NCBI RefSeq assembly: GCF_002849695.1
Contig: NZ_CP018937.1
Location: 1,922,001-1,986,000, forward strand
Origin: Bacteroides fragilis
Lineage (GTDB): Bacteria > Bacteroidota > Bacteroidia > Bacteroidales > Bacteroidaceae
Length of the DNA: 64,000 nucleotides
Reading direction: 5' to 3'
Numbering within the stretch: the first letter of the stretch is position 1; the number at the start of each line of letters is the position of its first letter. Below the pieces are notes generated by a model. It was not told where the DNA came from, did not search any database, and saw only the letters and a list, made by a program, of their open reading frames with translations. Below are positions 1 through 7,826 of this stretch, piece by piece. Position numbers and translations under genes: made by a program.

Positions 1-158
1 CGGCATGGATGCCTTTTGTAGGTGGAGAGCATTTCATTTTCTTTAGTCCGATCTTCAATTTCGCAGATGCCGCCATTAGCTGCGGAATTATTGCCTTATT
101 ACTGTTCTATAGCAAATATCTGAATGATTCATACCATCATTCTGTGACCAAAAAGTAA
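1..158 (+). CDS. lspA: Signal peptidase II (lipoprotein signal peptidase), C-terminal part
   Basis: The open frame entering the window at base 3 ends at the TAA at 156-158 and encodes 51 residues. It contains the FSPIFNFADAAI block, which matches the FNxADxxI motif of the LspA family carrying one of the two catalytic aspartates, followed by a hydrophobic last helix and a short basic tail. LspA is an inner-membrane aspartyl protease that removes lipoprotein signal peptides after lipidation. The lipoprotein gene 10 bases downstream is probably in the same operon. The N-terminal part lies outside the window, so only the family call is made. Confidence 0.88.
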   Translation, partial: AWMPFVGGEHFIFFSPIFNFADAAISCGIIALLLFYSKYLNDSYHHSVTKK

Positions 159-168
159 AAAAGAGGTA

Positions 169-1215
169 ATGAAAAAGTATTTCCGGTTTCAATTATGTTG
201 TATCTGTCTTTTGGTACTGATAACATCTGCTTGTAAGGTGAAAAGACCTGATAGCGTTATATCAGAATCACAGATGGAAAATCTGCTATACGATTACCAC
301 ATTGCCAAAGCGATGGGTGAGAACATGCCTGGTGGCGAGAATTACAAAAAAGCACTGTATGTAGAAGCTGTATTTAAGAAATATGGTACAACAGAAGAAG
401 TTTTTGACTCGTCTATGGTATGGTATACACGCAACACAAAAATACTATCGGAAATCTATGAAAAGGTAAATAAAAGGCTGAAAGCCCAACAGGATGCCAT
501 CAACCACTTAATAGCATTGCGTGATAATAAGCCTAAGATGTCTGCTCCAGGCGACAGTATTGATGTCTGGGCATGGCAGCGGGTTGCCCAGTTAACGGGA
601 TCTCCATTGAATAATAGGTTCACGTTCACATTACCTTCTGATACAAATTTCAAGAAACGTGATGTATTGCTCTGGAAAATACAATATAACTTCCTGGATG
701 GAATGCCGGACTCAACAATGGCTCCGGTAATGGCCATGCAGATTGTTTATAAGAACGACAGTGTGACCAATAGTTGCACGAAACATATATTTGAATCAGG
801 AATTCAGGACATTCGTCTTCAATCAGATACGATGACTATCAAGGAAATAAAAGGATTCATTTTCTATCCGCAATCCCAAAAGTCAACAACACTTTTGGTT
901 AGTGACATTTCGTTGACCCGTTATCATGTAAATGACTCATTAACACAAATGGGAAAAGACTCTTTAAATGCCGACTCAATAACAGAAAAAAATAAGGTAG
1001 ATTCTATCCGGAAGAAAGCTCCCCAAGATACTATTCAAACGACGCCGGTACATCAACGGACTAATCCAAAGGATTTGAACCGCCCCAATAACGATGTCCG
1101 TCCCGTTAAACCGGAACAACGAGAGAAAGAGCAACAAATAGAAAAAGAAAAACAGCAATTAGAAAGACAGCAACGAACTAATCCAAGGAGACCATTGCGT
1201 CGTCAGAATAATTAG
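169..1215 (+). CDS. DUF4296-type lipoprotein
   Basis: A 348-residue protein with a lipoprotein signal peptide: basic start, hydrophobic stretch and a lipobox-like ITSAC ending at Cys22. The conserved block at about residues 30-110 (SESQMENLLYDYHIAKAM, then a YTRN and coiled region) resembles the Bacteroidetes DUF4296 family, whose function is unknown. The last 80 or so residues are low-complexity and rich in Q, R, K, P and N, ending in basic residues, so they are probably disordered. It starts 10 bases after lspA and ends 8 bases before the next gene, so the three are likely co-transcribed. The call rests on recognition of the block, not on a search. Confidence 0.75.
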   Translation: MKKYFRFQLCCICLLVLITSACKVKRPDSVISESQMENLLYDYHIAKAMGENMPGGENYKKALYVEAVFKKYGTTEEVFDSSMVWYTRNTKILSEIYEKVNKRLKAQQDAINHLIALRDNKPKMSAPGDSIDVWAWQRVAQLTGSPLNNRFTFTLPSDTNFKKRDVLLWKIQYNFLDGMPDSTMAPVMAMQIVYKNDSVTNSCTKHIFESGIQDIRLQSDTMTIKEIKGFIFYPQSQKSTTLLVSDISLTRYHVNDSLTQMGKDSLNADSITEKNKVDSIRKKAPQDTIQTTPVHQRTNPKDLNRPNNDVRPVKPEQREKEQQIEKEKQQLERQQRTNPRRPLRRQNN

Positions 1216-1223
1216 AAAATAAG

Positions 1224-1556
1224 ATGAAACGTTTTGCTGCACATTATATATTTATTCCGGAAAGTGGATTTTTAAAACTGCATGCCATAGAAATGGAGGG
1301 AGAGTATGTCTATCGTATTTTTCCCTGTAGTGAAGAAATTGAATCTGTAGAATGGTTTCCCGGTGTCATTTTATTGATTCCGCAAGAAAGGATGGATATA
1401 AATAATACTTTGTTCAACTTAACCAATACCGATGAACAAAGTATTACTATTCCGGAAATTACCTCATGCATGAAATGGCAGGCTTATTTGTTATTTCCAT
1501 TTGACTTTGCTACAATGCGGCCTGTCGCCGAAACTCAGCGCAGACAATTGCGGTAG
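1224..1556 (+). CDS. Hypothetical protein (110 aa)
   Basis: A small protein with no signal peptide or membrane segment, beginning MKRFAAHYIF. I do not recognise a family. It follows the DUF4296 gene by 8 bases, which suggests it is the last gene of the lspA operon. Its 3' end overlaps the 3' end of the convergent RNA methyltransferase gene by 47 bases. Regular hydrophobic/polar alternation and the tight operon spacing favour a real gene, but the last 15 residues lie in the overlap and could have been added by loss of an earlier stop. Confidence 0.6.
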   Translation: MKRFAAHYIFIPESGFLKLHAIEMEGEYVYRIFPCSEEIESVEWFPGVILLIPQERMDINNTLFNLTNTDEQSITIPEITSCMKWQAYLLFPFDFATMRPVAETQRRQLR

Positions 1557-2271
1557 CAATGGCTACATTCAATGATTCTGAGGTCTCCCGTTCTTGAGGA
1601 TAATTTGGAATGTATAACTTACGGTTTACCAGCTTTTCCACTTCGGCTCCAATACCATTTCCTTCATTCCCCATTACTATTATTCCATTCTTTGACAAAG
1701 GCTGCTCATACATATTCTTTCCATCCAGAAAGGTACCATATACCGGTACATTTCCCAGTACATGAATCAACTCTGGCAATGCGATATAATGTACTTTTAC
1801 TCTGGCAATGCCTCCCATGGTAGCTTGTATGGCTTTAGGATTAAAAACATCAACAGTATTGGGCGAACAGAAAATGTGTTCAATACCAAACCAGTCTGCA
1901 AGACGAATGATTGTCCCAAGATTACCGGGGTCTTGAATATCATCCAAAGCTAAACATAAAGAGTTACGAATAACTTCTGTATCGATCTCGTACTTCGGTT
2001 GTTCAAACAATGCCAGTACTTGTTGAGGGCTCTTCAACAAACTGGCACGAGATAAATCCTCAGGACCGACTTCAATTACCTCCACAGCCTTAACTGCAGA
2101 ATGTTCTCTAAGCCATTCCGAAGTGGCCGCCAAAAACTTGCAAGGGAAATGTCCCAGTAAATCACCTACCAATTTGGGACCTTCTGCCAGAAAGACTCTT
2201 TCTTCTTTCCTATTTTTTTTTAATTCCAGCGATCGGATATATTTAACTCTATTTTTACTTAATGTTCCCAT
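1510..2271 (-). CDS. TrmH/SpoU-family RNA 2'-O-methyltransferase
   Basis: A 253-residue SPOUT-class methyltransferase, predicted to methylate the 2'-hydroxyl of a ribose in rRNA or tRNA using S-adenosylmethionine. The N-terminal ~90 residues form the substrate-binding region with a basic start (SKNRVKYIRSLELKKNRKEE). The C-terminal half carries the three SpoU motifs: N-x-G-T-I-I-R-x-A-D-W-F-G, then VMGNEGNGIGAEV, then the ESLNVAIATAIV knot near the end. The gene runs convergent to the lspA operon and its start lies 18 bases below a promoter-like TAGCTTTG on the minus strand. Which nucleotide it modifies cannot be read from the sequence. Confidence 0.88.
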   Translation of the reverse strand: MGTLSKNRVKYIRSLELKKNRKEERVFLAEGPKLVGDLLGHFPCKFLAATSEWLREHSAVKAVEVIEVGPEDLSRASLLKSPQQVLALFEQPKYEIDTEVIRNSLCLALDDIQDPGNLGTIIRLADWFGIEHIFCSPNTVDVFNPKAIQATMGGIARVKVHYIALPELIHVLGNVPVYGTFLDGKNMYEQPLSKNGIIVMGNEGNGIGAEVEKLVNRKLYIPNYPQERETSESLNVAIATAIVCAEFRRQAAL

Positions 2272-2289
2272 CTAACTCTAATTTTACGG

Positions 2290-2297
2290 CAAAGCTA
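2290..2297 (-). promoter_or_regulatory. Bacteroides -7 box for the RNA methyltransferase gene
   Basis: The minus strand reads TAGCTTTG, matching TAnnTTTG, 18 bases upstream of the start codon. No clear TTTG is seen at the usual -33 distance, so this is a half-match. Confidence 0.5.
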
Positions 2298-2406
2298 TAA
2301 AGATATTCCCAATTAACTATTATATTTCTAATCCTTTTTATGTCTTTATTTTCTTACCATTAACAAACTTTATATTGATAAATATAAACCATCTACTTAA
2401 ATTTAG

Positions 2407-2414
2407 TAGATTTG
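2407..2414 (+). promoter_or_regulatory. Candidate -7 box for the TonB-domain lipoprotein gene
   Basis: TAGATTTG lies in the 310-base AT-rich gap between two divergent genes. If used, it would give a leader of about 190 bases. No -33 element was seen. Nothing else was recognised in this gap apart from the opposite-strand promoter. Confidence 0.4.
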
Positions 2415-2611
2415 TAATACATCATTATATTGATATCCAGAACGAAGAAGGTATGCCCAGACACATAAAATACAATAAAGAAAGAAGAACAGTATCTTCT
2501 CTTAAAAAATAAATAAGCTCTGATTGGCTGCAGCAAATCCAGATATTAATCCTAATGTATAACCTTTAAAAACGAATTAAAATGTTGAACGAAAAAAGAA
2601 CTCAAAAAATT

Positions 2612-3100
2612 ATGAAGAGCAAATTTCTGATATTTCTGCCGGTAGTAGCCATGTTGCTATTGTTTAGCAATTGCGGGAGTAAAACAAGTAACGAGCAGGC
2701 TGTTACCGAAGTGAAAGACTCTGTAAGTGCCACACAATCCCTTAAAGAAGAAGTAGTACCGGACTCTGTAGCTATACTAAAAGACGTAGTGTATGATGTC
2801 GTTGATAGTGCTCCTACATTTCCGGATGGAATGAAGGCATGCTTACAGTTTATTGCAAAGAGCATCAAATATCCGGCCCAAGCTATTGAAAACAAGGAAG
2901 AAGGTCAGGTAGTAGTTCAGTTTATTGTTTCTAAGAATGGTAAACTGCTTAACCCGATTGTTGTAAAAAGCATATCTCCGCTACTTGATGCCGAAGCTAT
3001 CAGAGTGGTAAACTCAATGCCCGATTGGATTCCAGGAAAACACAAAGGTGAAAATGTAAACTCACGATTTACACTTCCGGTCAGGTTTAGGCTTAAATGA
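2612..3100 (+). CDS. Lipoprotein-like protein with TonB C-terminal domain
   Basis: The last ~95 residues (PTFPDGMKACLQFIAKSIKYP, then GQVVVQFIVSKNGKL and a final DWIPGKHKG...SRFTLPVRF) are a classic TonB C-terminal domain, the part that contacts TonB-dependent outer-membrane receptors. The usual N-terminal membrane helix and long proline-rich linker are missing. Instead the protein has a 20-residue signal-like segment ending FSNC (Cys21) and a ~60-residue acidic linker. The in-frame ATG at 2582 adds ten polar residues before the signal segment, so I prefer the ATG at 2612. Asn at -1 of the lipobox is unusual. It may be periplasmic or lipid-anchored; energy transduction is not implied. Confidence 0.75.
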   Translation: MKSKFLIFLPVVAMLLLFSNCGSKTSNEQAVTEVKDSVSATQSLKEEVVPDSVAILKDVVYDVVDSAPTFPDGMKACLQFIAKSIKYPAQAIENKEEGQVVVQFIVSKNGKLLNPIVVKSISPLLDAEAIRVVNSMPDWIPGKHKGENVNSRFTLPVRFRLK

Positions 3101-3114
3101 TGTAATCATCTATA

Positions 3115-3153
3115 AAAATGCCGGAAAAGTAGAAATGCTCTTCCGGCATTTTT
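3115..3153 (+). terminator. Rho-independent terminator
   Basis: Stem AAAATGCCGGAA / TTCCGGCATTTT with a 14-base loop, followed by more T and A. It lies 15 bases after the TonB-domain gene. Confidence 0.85.
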
Positions 3154-3178
3154 ATTTCCCAAAACAAAAAATATGGTT

Positions 3179-3186
3179 TATATTTG
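3179..3186 (+). promoter_or_regulatory. -7 box of the tamL promoter
   Basis: TATATTTG, matching TAnnTTTG, 35 bases before the tamL start and just after the preceding terminator, so tamL is probably its own transcription unit. No -33 TTTG was found. Confidence 0.5.
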
Positions 3187-3220
3187 TAACCTATTTGGCG
3201 TAATCTATTAAAAACCGTAT

Positions 3221-5533
3221 ATGAAGAAAGGGGTTCTTTACACGATTCTTCTTTATTTTGTTTTGTCACTGGCTTCGTGTTCTGCCACTAAGTTTGTGCC
3301 GGAGGGTTCTTATTTGTTGGATGAAGTAAAAATACATACTGATAATAAAGACATAAAACCGTCGGACATGCGACTTTATGTGCGACAGAATCCTAACTCG
3401 AAATGGTTCAGTGCAGTCAAGACTCAACTGTATGTGTATAATTGGTCCGGAAGGGATTCTACGAAATGGCTCAATAAATTCTTGCGCAAGATAGGAGATG
3501 CTCCGGTTATCTATAATGAAGCCGATGCTATCCGTTCGCAAGAAGAAATTGCAAAAGCAGTGCAGAATCTCGGCTATATGGGAGCTACCGTAAAAAGAAC
3601 CATAAAAACTAAAAAGAAAAAGCTAAAACTGTTTTATGAAATCAATTCAGGCAAACCTTATACTGTACGCACACTGAAGTATGATATTTCTGATAAGAAA
3701 ATAGCCGAATATCTTCAAAATGATTCTACCAAATCAACGTTGAAAGAAGGAATGCTTTTCGATGTAAACACACTTGATGCGGAACGGCAACGTATTACAG
3801 ACTACTTATTGTGTAACGGTTATTATAAATTTAATAAGGATTATATTACTTATACGGCAGATACTGCCCGCAATACTTATCAAGTAGATTTGACTTTACA
3901 TCTGTTGCCCTATAAAGCTTATGTTGGTGATGTTCCTAAAGAACATCCTCAGTACAAGATCAACAAAATCAATTTTATTACTGATTATGATGTCTTGCAA
4001 TCATCAGCTCTGAGCAGCATTGAAATTAATGACTCTTTGCATTATAACGGATTCCCGATCTATTATAAAGACCAACTGTATTTACGTCCTAAAGTGCTCG
4101 TAGATAACTTAAGATTCACCTCCGGAGATTTATATGATGAACGTAACGTACAAAAGACCTATACTTATTTTGGGAGGCTTTCAGCTCTCAAGTATACTAA
4201 CATTCGTTTTTTTGAGACACAAAATGACGATAGTACCAGACTGAATTGCTATGTAATGCTAACCAAAAGCAAGCATAAATCCATTTCTTTTGAGTTGGAA
4301 GGTACTAATTCGGCAGGTGATTTGGGAGCTGCCGCGTCCGTTTCTTTTCAACATAGAAATTTATTTCGCGGCTCAGAAACTTTCATGGTAAAATTCCGAG
4401 GAGCTTATGAGGCCATATCCGGATTACAGCCGGGATATAAAAACCATAATTATACTGAATACGGAGTTGAAACAAGCATCAATTTCCCCAGTTTCTTATT
4501 TCCCTTTCTTACTTCTGACTTTAAACGGCGGATAAGAGCAACGACAGAGTTCGGACTACAATACAATTATCAATTACGCCCCGAGTTCTCCCGTACCATT
4601 GCTTCGGCTTCATGGAGCTACAAATGGATGCAAAAGCAAAAGATTCAGCACCGCATTGATTTATTGGATATCAGTTACCTCTACCTTCCCTGGATTTCTC
4701 CTCAATTCCAGGAAGACTATATTGATAAGGACAAAGACAACTACATCCTCAGATATAATTATGAAAATCGTCTTATTGTACGTATGGGATATACTTATAA
4801 CTATAATAGTGCAGGAGGAACCCTTGTCAATAATACGATAACTTCCAATTCTTATTCCATACGGGCAGGCTTCGAATCTGCAGGCAACATTCTTTACGGA
4901 GTCTCTAAAATGATTAATATGAGAAAGAATAAAGATGGGGAATATGCTATTTTAGGGATACCTTATGCACAATATTTGAAAGGCGACTTTGATTTTGCCA
5001 AGAATATTATAATCGATCATCGCAATTCCCTTGCGTTTCATGCGGGGATAGGAGTTGCCGTACCTTATGGAAATGCCAAGGTAGTTCCTTTTGAGAAACG
5101 TTATTTCTCAGGAGGAGCCAACAGCGTAAGAGGATGGTCTGTACGTAATTTAGGACCGGGCTCTTTTGCCGGCGATGGAAATTTCATGAATCAGTCCGGA
5201 GATATCAAATTGGATGCAAGCATCGAATACCGGACCCGTCTGTTTTGGAAGTTCCGCGGAGCGGCATTTATCGATGCAGGTAACATATGGACTATCCGTG
5301 AATATGAAAACCAGCCGGGAGGAGCTTTTGAATTCGACAAGTTCTATAAGCAAATCGCAGTGGCTTATGGATTAGGGCTCAGACTGGACCTTGACTTTTT
5401 TGTACTTCGTTTTGACGGAGGTATGAAAGCTGTAAATCCTAAATATGAGAAAACAAAAGAACGTTATCCTATTATTCATCCTAAATTTAGCCGTGATTTC
5501 GCATTTCATTTTGCTGTAGGCTATCCATTCTGA
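3221..5533 (+). CDS. tamL: TamL-like outer-membrane assembly lipoprotein (BamA/TamA family)
   Basis: A 770-residue outer-membrane protein. The N-terminus is a lipoprotein signal ending LSLASC, with Cys20 as the likely lipidated residue. A POTRA-containing periplasmic region occupies about residues 25-340 (FVPEGSYLLDEVKI... DAIRSQEEIAKAVQNLGYMGATV is POTRA-like). The rest is a 16-stranded Bac_surface_Ag barrel, with the conserved lid-lock motif SVRGW in FSGGANSVRGWSVRN at about residue 635. In Bacteroidetes, TamA is replaced by a lipid-anchored form called TamL that helps insert outer-membrane or surface proteins. The lipobox together with BamA-type architecture supports that call. TamB is not in the window. 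Confidence 0.85.
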   Translation: MKKGVLYTILLYFVLSLASCSATKFVPEGSYLLDEVKIHTDNKDIKPSDMRLYVRQNPNSKWFSAVKTQLYVYNWSGRDSTKWLNKFLRKIGDAPVIYNEADAIRSQEEIAKAVQNLGYMGATVKRTIKTKKKKLKLFYEINSGKPYTVRTLKYDISDKKIAEYLQNDSTKSTLKEGMLFDVNTLDAERQRITDYLLCNGYYKFNKDYITYTADTARNTYQVDLTLHLLPYKAYVGDVPKEHPQYKINKINFITDYDVLQSSALSSIEINDSLHYNGFPIYYKDQLYLRPKVLVDNLRFTSGDLYDERNVQKTYTYFGRLSALKYTNIRFFETQNDDSTRLNCYVMLTKSKHKSISFELEGTNSAGDLGAAASVSFQHRNLFRGSETFMVKFRGAYEAISGLQPGYKNHNYTEYGVETSINFPSFLFPFLTSDFKRRIRATTEFGLQYNYQLRPEFSRTIASASWSYKWMQKQKIQHRIDLLDISYLYLPWISPQFQEDYIDKDKDNYILRYNYENRLIVRMGYTYNYNSAGGTLVNNTITSNSYSIRAGFESAGNILYGVSKMINMRKNKDGEYAILGIPYAQYLKGDFDFAKNIIIDHRNSLAFHAGIGVAVPYGNAKVVPFEKRYFSGGANSVRGWSVRNLGPGSFAGDGNFMNQSGDIKLDASIEYRTRLFWKFRGAAFIDAGNIWTIREYENQPGGAFEFDKFYKQIAVAYGLGLRLDLDFFVLRFDGGMKAVNPKYEKTKERYPIIHPKFSRDFAFHFAVGYPF

Positions 5534-5557
5534 TTCTATTAAGGATAGAGATAAAAA

Positions 5558-5593
5558 AAAGATGAAACTGACTCTCAGAGCGGTTTCATCTTT
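5558..5593. terminator. Bidirectional terminator between tamL and the DUF3332 gene
   Basis: Stem AAAGATGAAAC / GTTTCATCTTT around a 14-base loop, flanked by an A-run on the left and a T-rich stretch on the right. It serves both convergent genes. Confidence 0.85.
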
Positions 5594-5615
5594 ATATTTA
5601 TAGTTATTTCGATAA

Positions 5616-6170
5616 TCAGCGTGCTGCTAAAAGCAGTCCGCCCATTGTAGCCTGACGTGCAGCCATCATACCTTGTGCATCAAGAGTTACGTTCATCTTT
5701 TCTCCATTCGGTAAATTCATTTCAGCAGTACCGTCATTGTTCATTTTCAACAATTCCGTGCTGACTCCGTCAGCAACAACATTCCAAGTGTTTGCTTCTT
5801 TGTTATAAATCAACTCCATAGCTGAATCTTCACCTTCTTTAGTGATGGAATAACCATTCTCAAGGGTCTTTACCAGATAATCTCCGTTCTCACCCTTTAC
5901 TTTCTTCACATCACCTACATTAGCCATAGGATTGGTGCCACTCCAGAATTCGATTGAGTTAATCACCAATGCATCTGCCAGATAAGCGACACCATATACC
6001 GGAACGATATTTAAAGCAAGGAAAACAAGTTCATTTACAAATTTTGTACCAATGGACTGATTCCATGACGAAATGCGATTGAACAATCCGAATGATCCTA
6101 CACATGAACTAAACAGGATAGTACCACTGAGAAAAATGGCAGCAACCAAAGTTAATCTGTTCTTTTTCAT
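5616..6170 (-). CDS. DUF3332-type lipoprotein
   Basis: A 184-residue protein with a lipoprotein signal (MKKNRLTLVAAIFLSG..., lipobox LFSSC, Cys23). The body begins VGSFGLFNRISSWNQSIG, then a hydrophobic stretch VNELVFLALNIVPVYGVAYLADALVINSIEFW. This pattern matches DUF3332, a bacterial family of unknown function. The longer frame starting at 6212 would put 14 residues ahead of the signal peptide, so the start at 6170 is preferred; it is also 72 bases from a well-formed promoter. The C-terminal half (about 100-184) is soluble and acidic. Confidence 0.8.
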   Translation of the reverse strand: MKKNRLTLVAAIFLSGTILFSSCVGSFGLFNRISSWNQSIGTKFVNELVFLALNIVPVYGVAYLADALVINSIEFWSGTNPMANVGDVKKVKGENGDYLVKTLENGYSITKEGEDSAMELIYNKEANTWNVVADGVSTELLKMNNDGTAEMNLPNGEKMNVTLDAQGMMAARQATMGGLLLAAR

Positions 6171-6241
6171 ACTAATTTTTTTATTTGTTATTAGGTTAAT
6201 ATTATGGATCATTTATATAAAAACGATCCTGTTATAATCTG

Positions 6242-6273
6242 CAAATATACTCTTTTTAGCTAAAGAGAACAAA
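6242..6273 (-). promoter_or_regulatory. Complete Bacteroides promoter of the DUF3332 gene
   Basis: The minus strand reads TTTG (6273-6270), 20 bases, then TATATTTG (6249-6242), a full match to the TTTG-N19-21-TAnnTTTG consensus. Confidence 0.75.
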
Positions 6274-6291
6274 TTTAGGTTACTTTTCTGC

Positions 6292-6729
6292 TTACATTTT
6301 CCTTTTGTTTCGGAGTTGCCGGCCTATCATATAATCGACAGAATATTTCCCCGGTCCGCTTATATACATCAAAATAAAAACAATCAAATATACTAATGCC
6401 AATTCTTTCATTGCAAATGCATCATTTGCATGAATAACAAAGAATGCAATACCCATAGTAAAGATCATTGGAATCATGGCCAACCTGTAAAGAAAACCTA
6501 TAATAAAGGCCATCGAACATACTAACTCTGCAAAAATGGCCAACCCCAAGGAGAGGGGAGAACCTAATCCCAACGGATCAGGAAAGGATGTGGAAAGTTC
6601 CTGAAAATTACTCCATTTTTGTATGCCATGATTCATTAACAATAATCCAAACGAGATTCTTAGAATCAGCAGGAATGCGGATGCTCCCATACTGTCTGGT
6701 TTAAGAGGAAATAAAAATTTGTAAATCAT
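6292..6729 (-). CDS. DoxX-family membrane protein
   Basis: A 145-residue inner-membrane protein with four predicted transmembrane helices. It shows the DoxX pattern: a first helix with LILRISFGLLLMNHGIQKW, then the AELVCSMAFIIGFLYRLA helix, a third FTMGIAFFVIHANDAF helix, and a last ALVYLIVFILMYISGPGKYSVD with the typical GPGKYSLD-like ending. DoxX proteins are poorly defined; some act with quinol oxidases or thiol stress systems, but nothing here decides that. It stands alone upstream of the DUF3332 gene on the same strand, and that gene has its own promoter. Confidence 0.85.
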   Translation of the reverse strand: MIYKFLFPLKPDSMGASAFLLILRISFGLLLMNHGIQKWSNFQELSTSFPDPLGLGSPLSLGLAIFAELVCSMAFIIGFLYRLAMIPMIFTMGIAFFVIHANDAFAMKELALVYLIVFILMYISGPGKYSVDYMIGRQLRNKRKM

Positions 6730-6901
6730 AAGTTTATATTTTTAGATTTTATAATATAAACAACTATCCGTTTTGTATTGTTTACTTGATACAGATCAAA
6801 TAATAGCCAGATCCCCCCAAAAAGCAATATCAAAATACAACTCATGAATTATCATTTTTGTTATATCGGCGAATGACAACTAAAATGAAAGGAATGTGAT
6901 C

Positions 6902-6991
6902 ATGAAAAAAATAGGGAAGTTTCTGAGAAGCTGTTTGGAGGAGATTGGCAGAAATACTCTTAAAGAATATGGCTACTCTGATGACAAATAA
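6902..6991 (+). CDS. Possible 29-residue small protein
   Basis: Starts MKKIGKFLRSCLEEIG and ends GYSDDK. Amphipathic and basic at the start; an AAAGGA-like ribosome-binding stretch lies about 10 bases upstream. Too short to judge by coding statistics. It shares the 560-base gap with the more convincing micro-gene at 7136, and no other gene was seen in that gap. Confidence 0.28.
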   Translation: MKKIGKFLRSCLEEIGRNTLKEYGYSDDK

Positions 6992-7135
6992 ATCTCTTAC
7001 TGATGTTATTATTGGAGAAATGTATCGTATTCTCAGGAACAATGCATTTATTTTCATCCGAATATGCAAAAAAAATGTAATACGAACATCTTTTCAAAAT
7101 CCAACCTGTTATATAGTCAATAAAATAAAGGGATT

Positions 7136-7246
7136 ATGGAATATATAATTATTTATATAGCTTTTTTGCTTATCACGTGGGCATTTATAATGAAAAGTAT
7201 ACATGATGCACCGGAAATGGAGGATACAGAGAGTAATCCTCTATAG
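7136..7246 (+). CDS. Possible 36-residue single-pass membrane protein
   Basis: The frame starts MEYIIIYIAFLLITWAFIMK, a single transmembrane helix, followed by an acidic tail (SIHDAPEMEDTESNPL). The stop codon is 2 bases before a strong rho-independent terminator, and AAGGGA sits just before the ATG. This is the arrangement expected of a small transcribed gene. No family was recognised. Confidence 0.5.
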   Translation: MEYIIIYIAFLLITWAFIMKSIHDAPEMEDTESNPL

Positions 7247-7248
7247 AA

Positions 7249-7293
7249 ATAAAGGAGGATTGATACTCTGAATAGTATAAAATCCTCCTTTAT
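7249..7293. terminator. Terminator (bidirectional)
   Basis: Stem AAAGGAGGATT / AATCCTCCTTT with an inner ATACT/AGTAT pairing, followed by TATTATTCTTATT. It lies between the small membrane ORF and the end of the convergent hypothetical gene. Confidence 0.85.
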
Positions 7294-7298
7294 TATTC

Positions 7299-7826
7299 TT
7301 ATTTATTATTATTTTCCGAAGAAGGAACAATGTAATCTTCTTTAATGAATTCGTCATACACCTTTTTCGGATGATCAAACGGAGCTACTCCAGTGCGATT
7401 TTCATTAAAATTCTCACGTCTGAATTTCTTCAGTTTAAGATTATCCTCAGCATATTCCCGGAGTTTTTTCTTTTCATGCCCATACAATGAACTATCCAAA
7501 ACTTCCGAATCCAATAAACTCTCTTTAGGAGTTATAGACGGCAATAAGTTTTGTTCTAATAACCCACGATAAGCACCGTTGTATTCACACCACACACAAT
7601 CTCCCAATATAAACAGCCGATAAGTGTATCTGGACCATGCTGTTTTAATAGTAACCTCACGAGAGTAGATCTCCACAGTTGCCTCCGAATCGAATGCACG
7701 ATCACGGATTACGACTAATTTCCTACCTGAAATATCTTCCTTAATAAGGGTCGTCCATCTTTCGGAATTTAGAATTTCCCCGATTATTTCAGGTAACTTT
7801 TCCTTAATTTCAAATTGTATTCTCAT
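7299..7826 (-). CDS. Hypothetical protein (175 aa)
   Basis: A soluble protein with no signal peptide or membrane segment. The N-terminal ~95 residues alternate as in a beta-rich domain (VVIRDRAFDSEATVEIYSREVTIKTAWSRYTYRLFILGDCVWCEYNG). The C-terminal part is charged and helical (EKKKLREYAEDNLKLKKFRRENFNENR) and ends in a run of Asn. I do not recognise a family. It ends at the shared terminator. No clear promoter was found upstream. Confidence 0.65.
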   Translation of the reverse strand: MRIQFEIKEKLPEIIGEILNSERWTTLIKEDISGRKLVVIRDRAFDSEATVEIYSREVTIKTAWSRYTYRLFILGDCVWCEYNGAYRGLLEQNLLPSITPKESLLDSEVLDSSLYGHEKKKLREYAEDNLKLKKFRRENFNENRTGVAPFDHPKKVYDEFIKEDYIVPSSENNNK

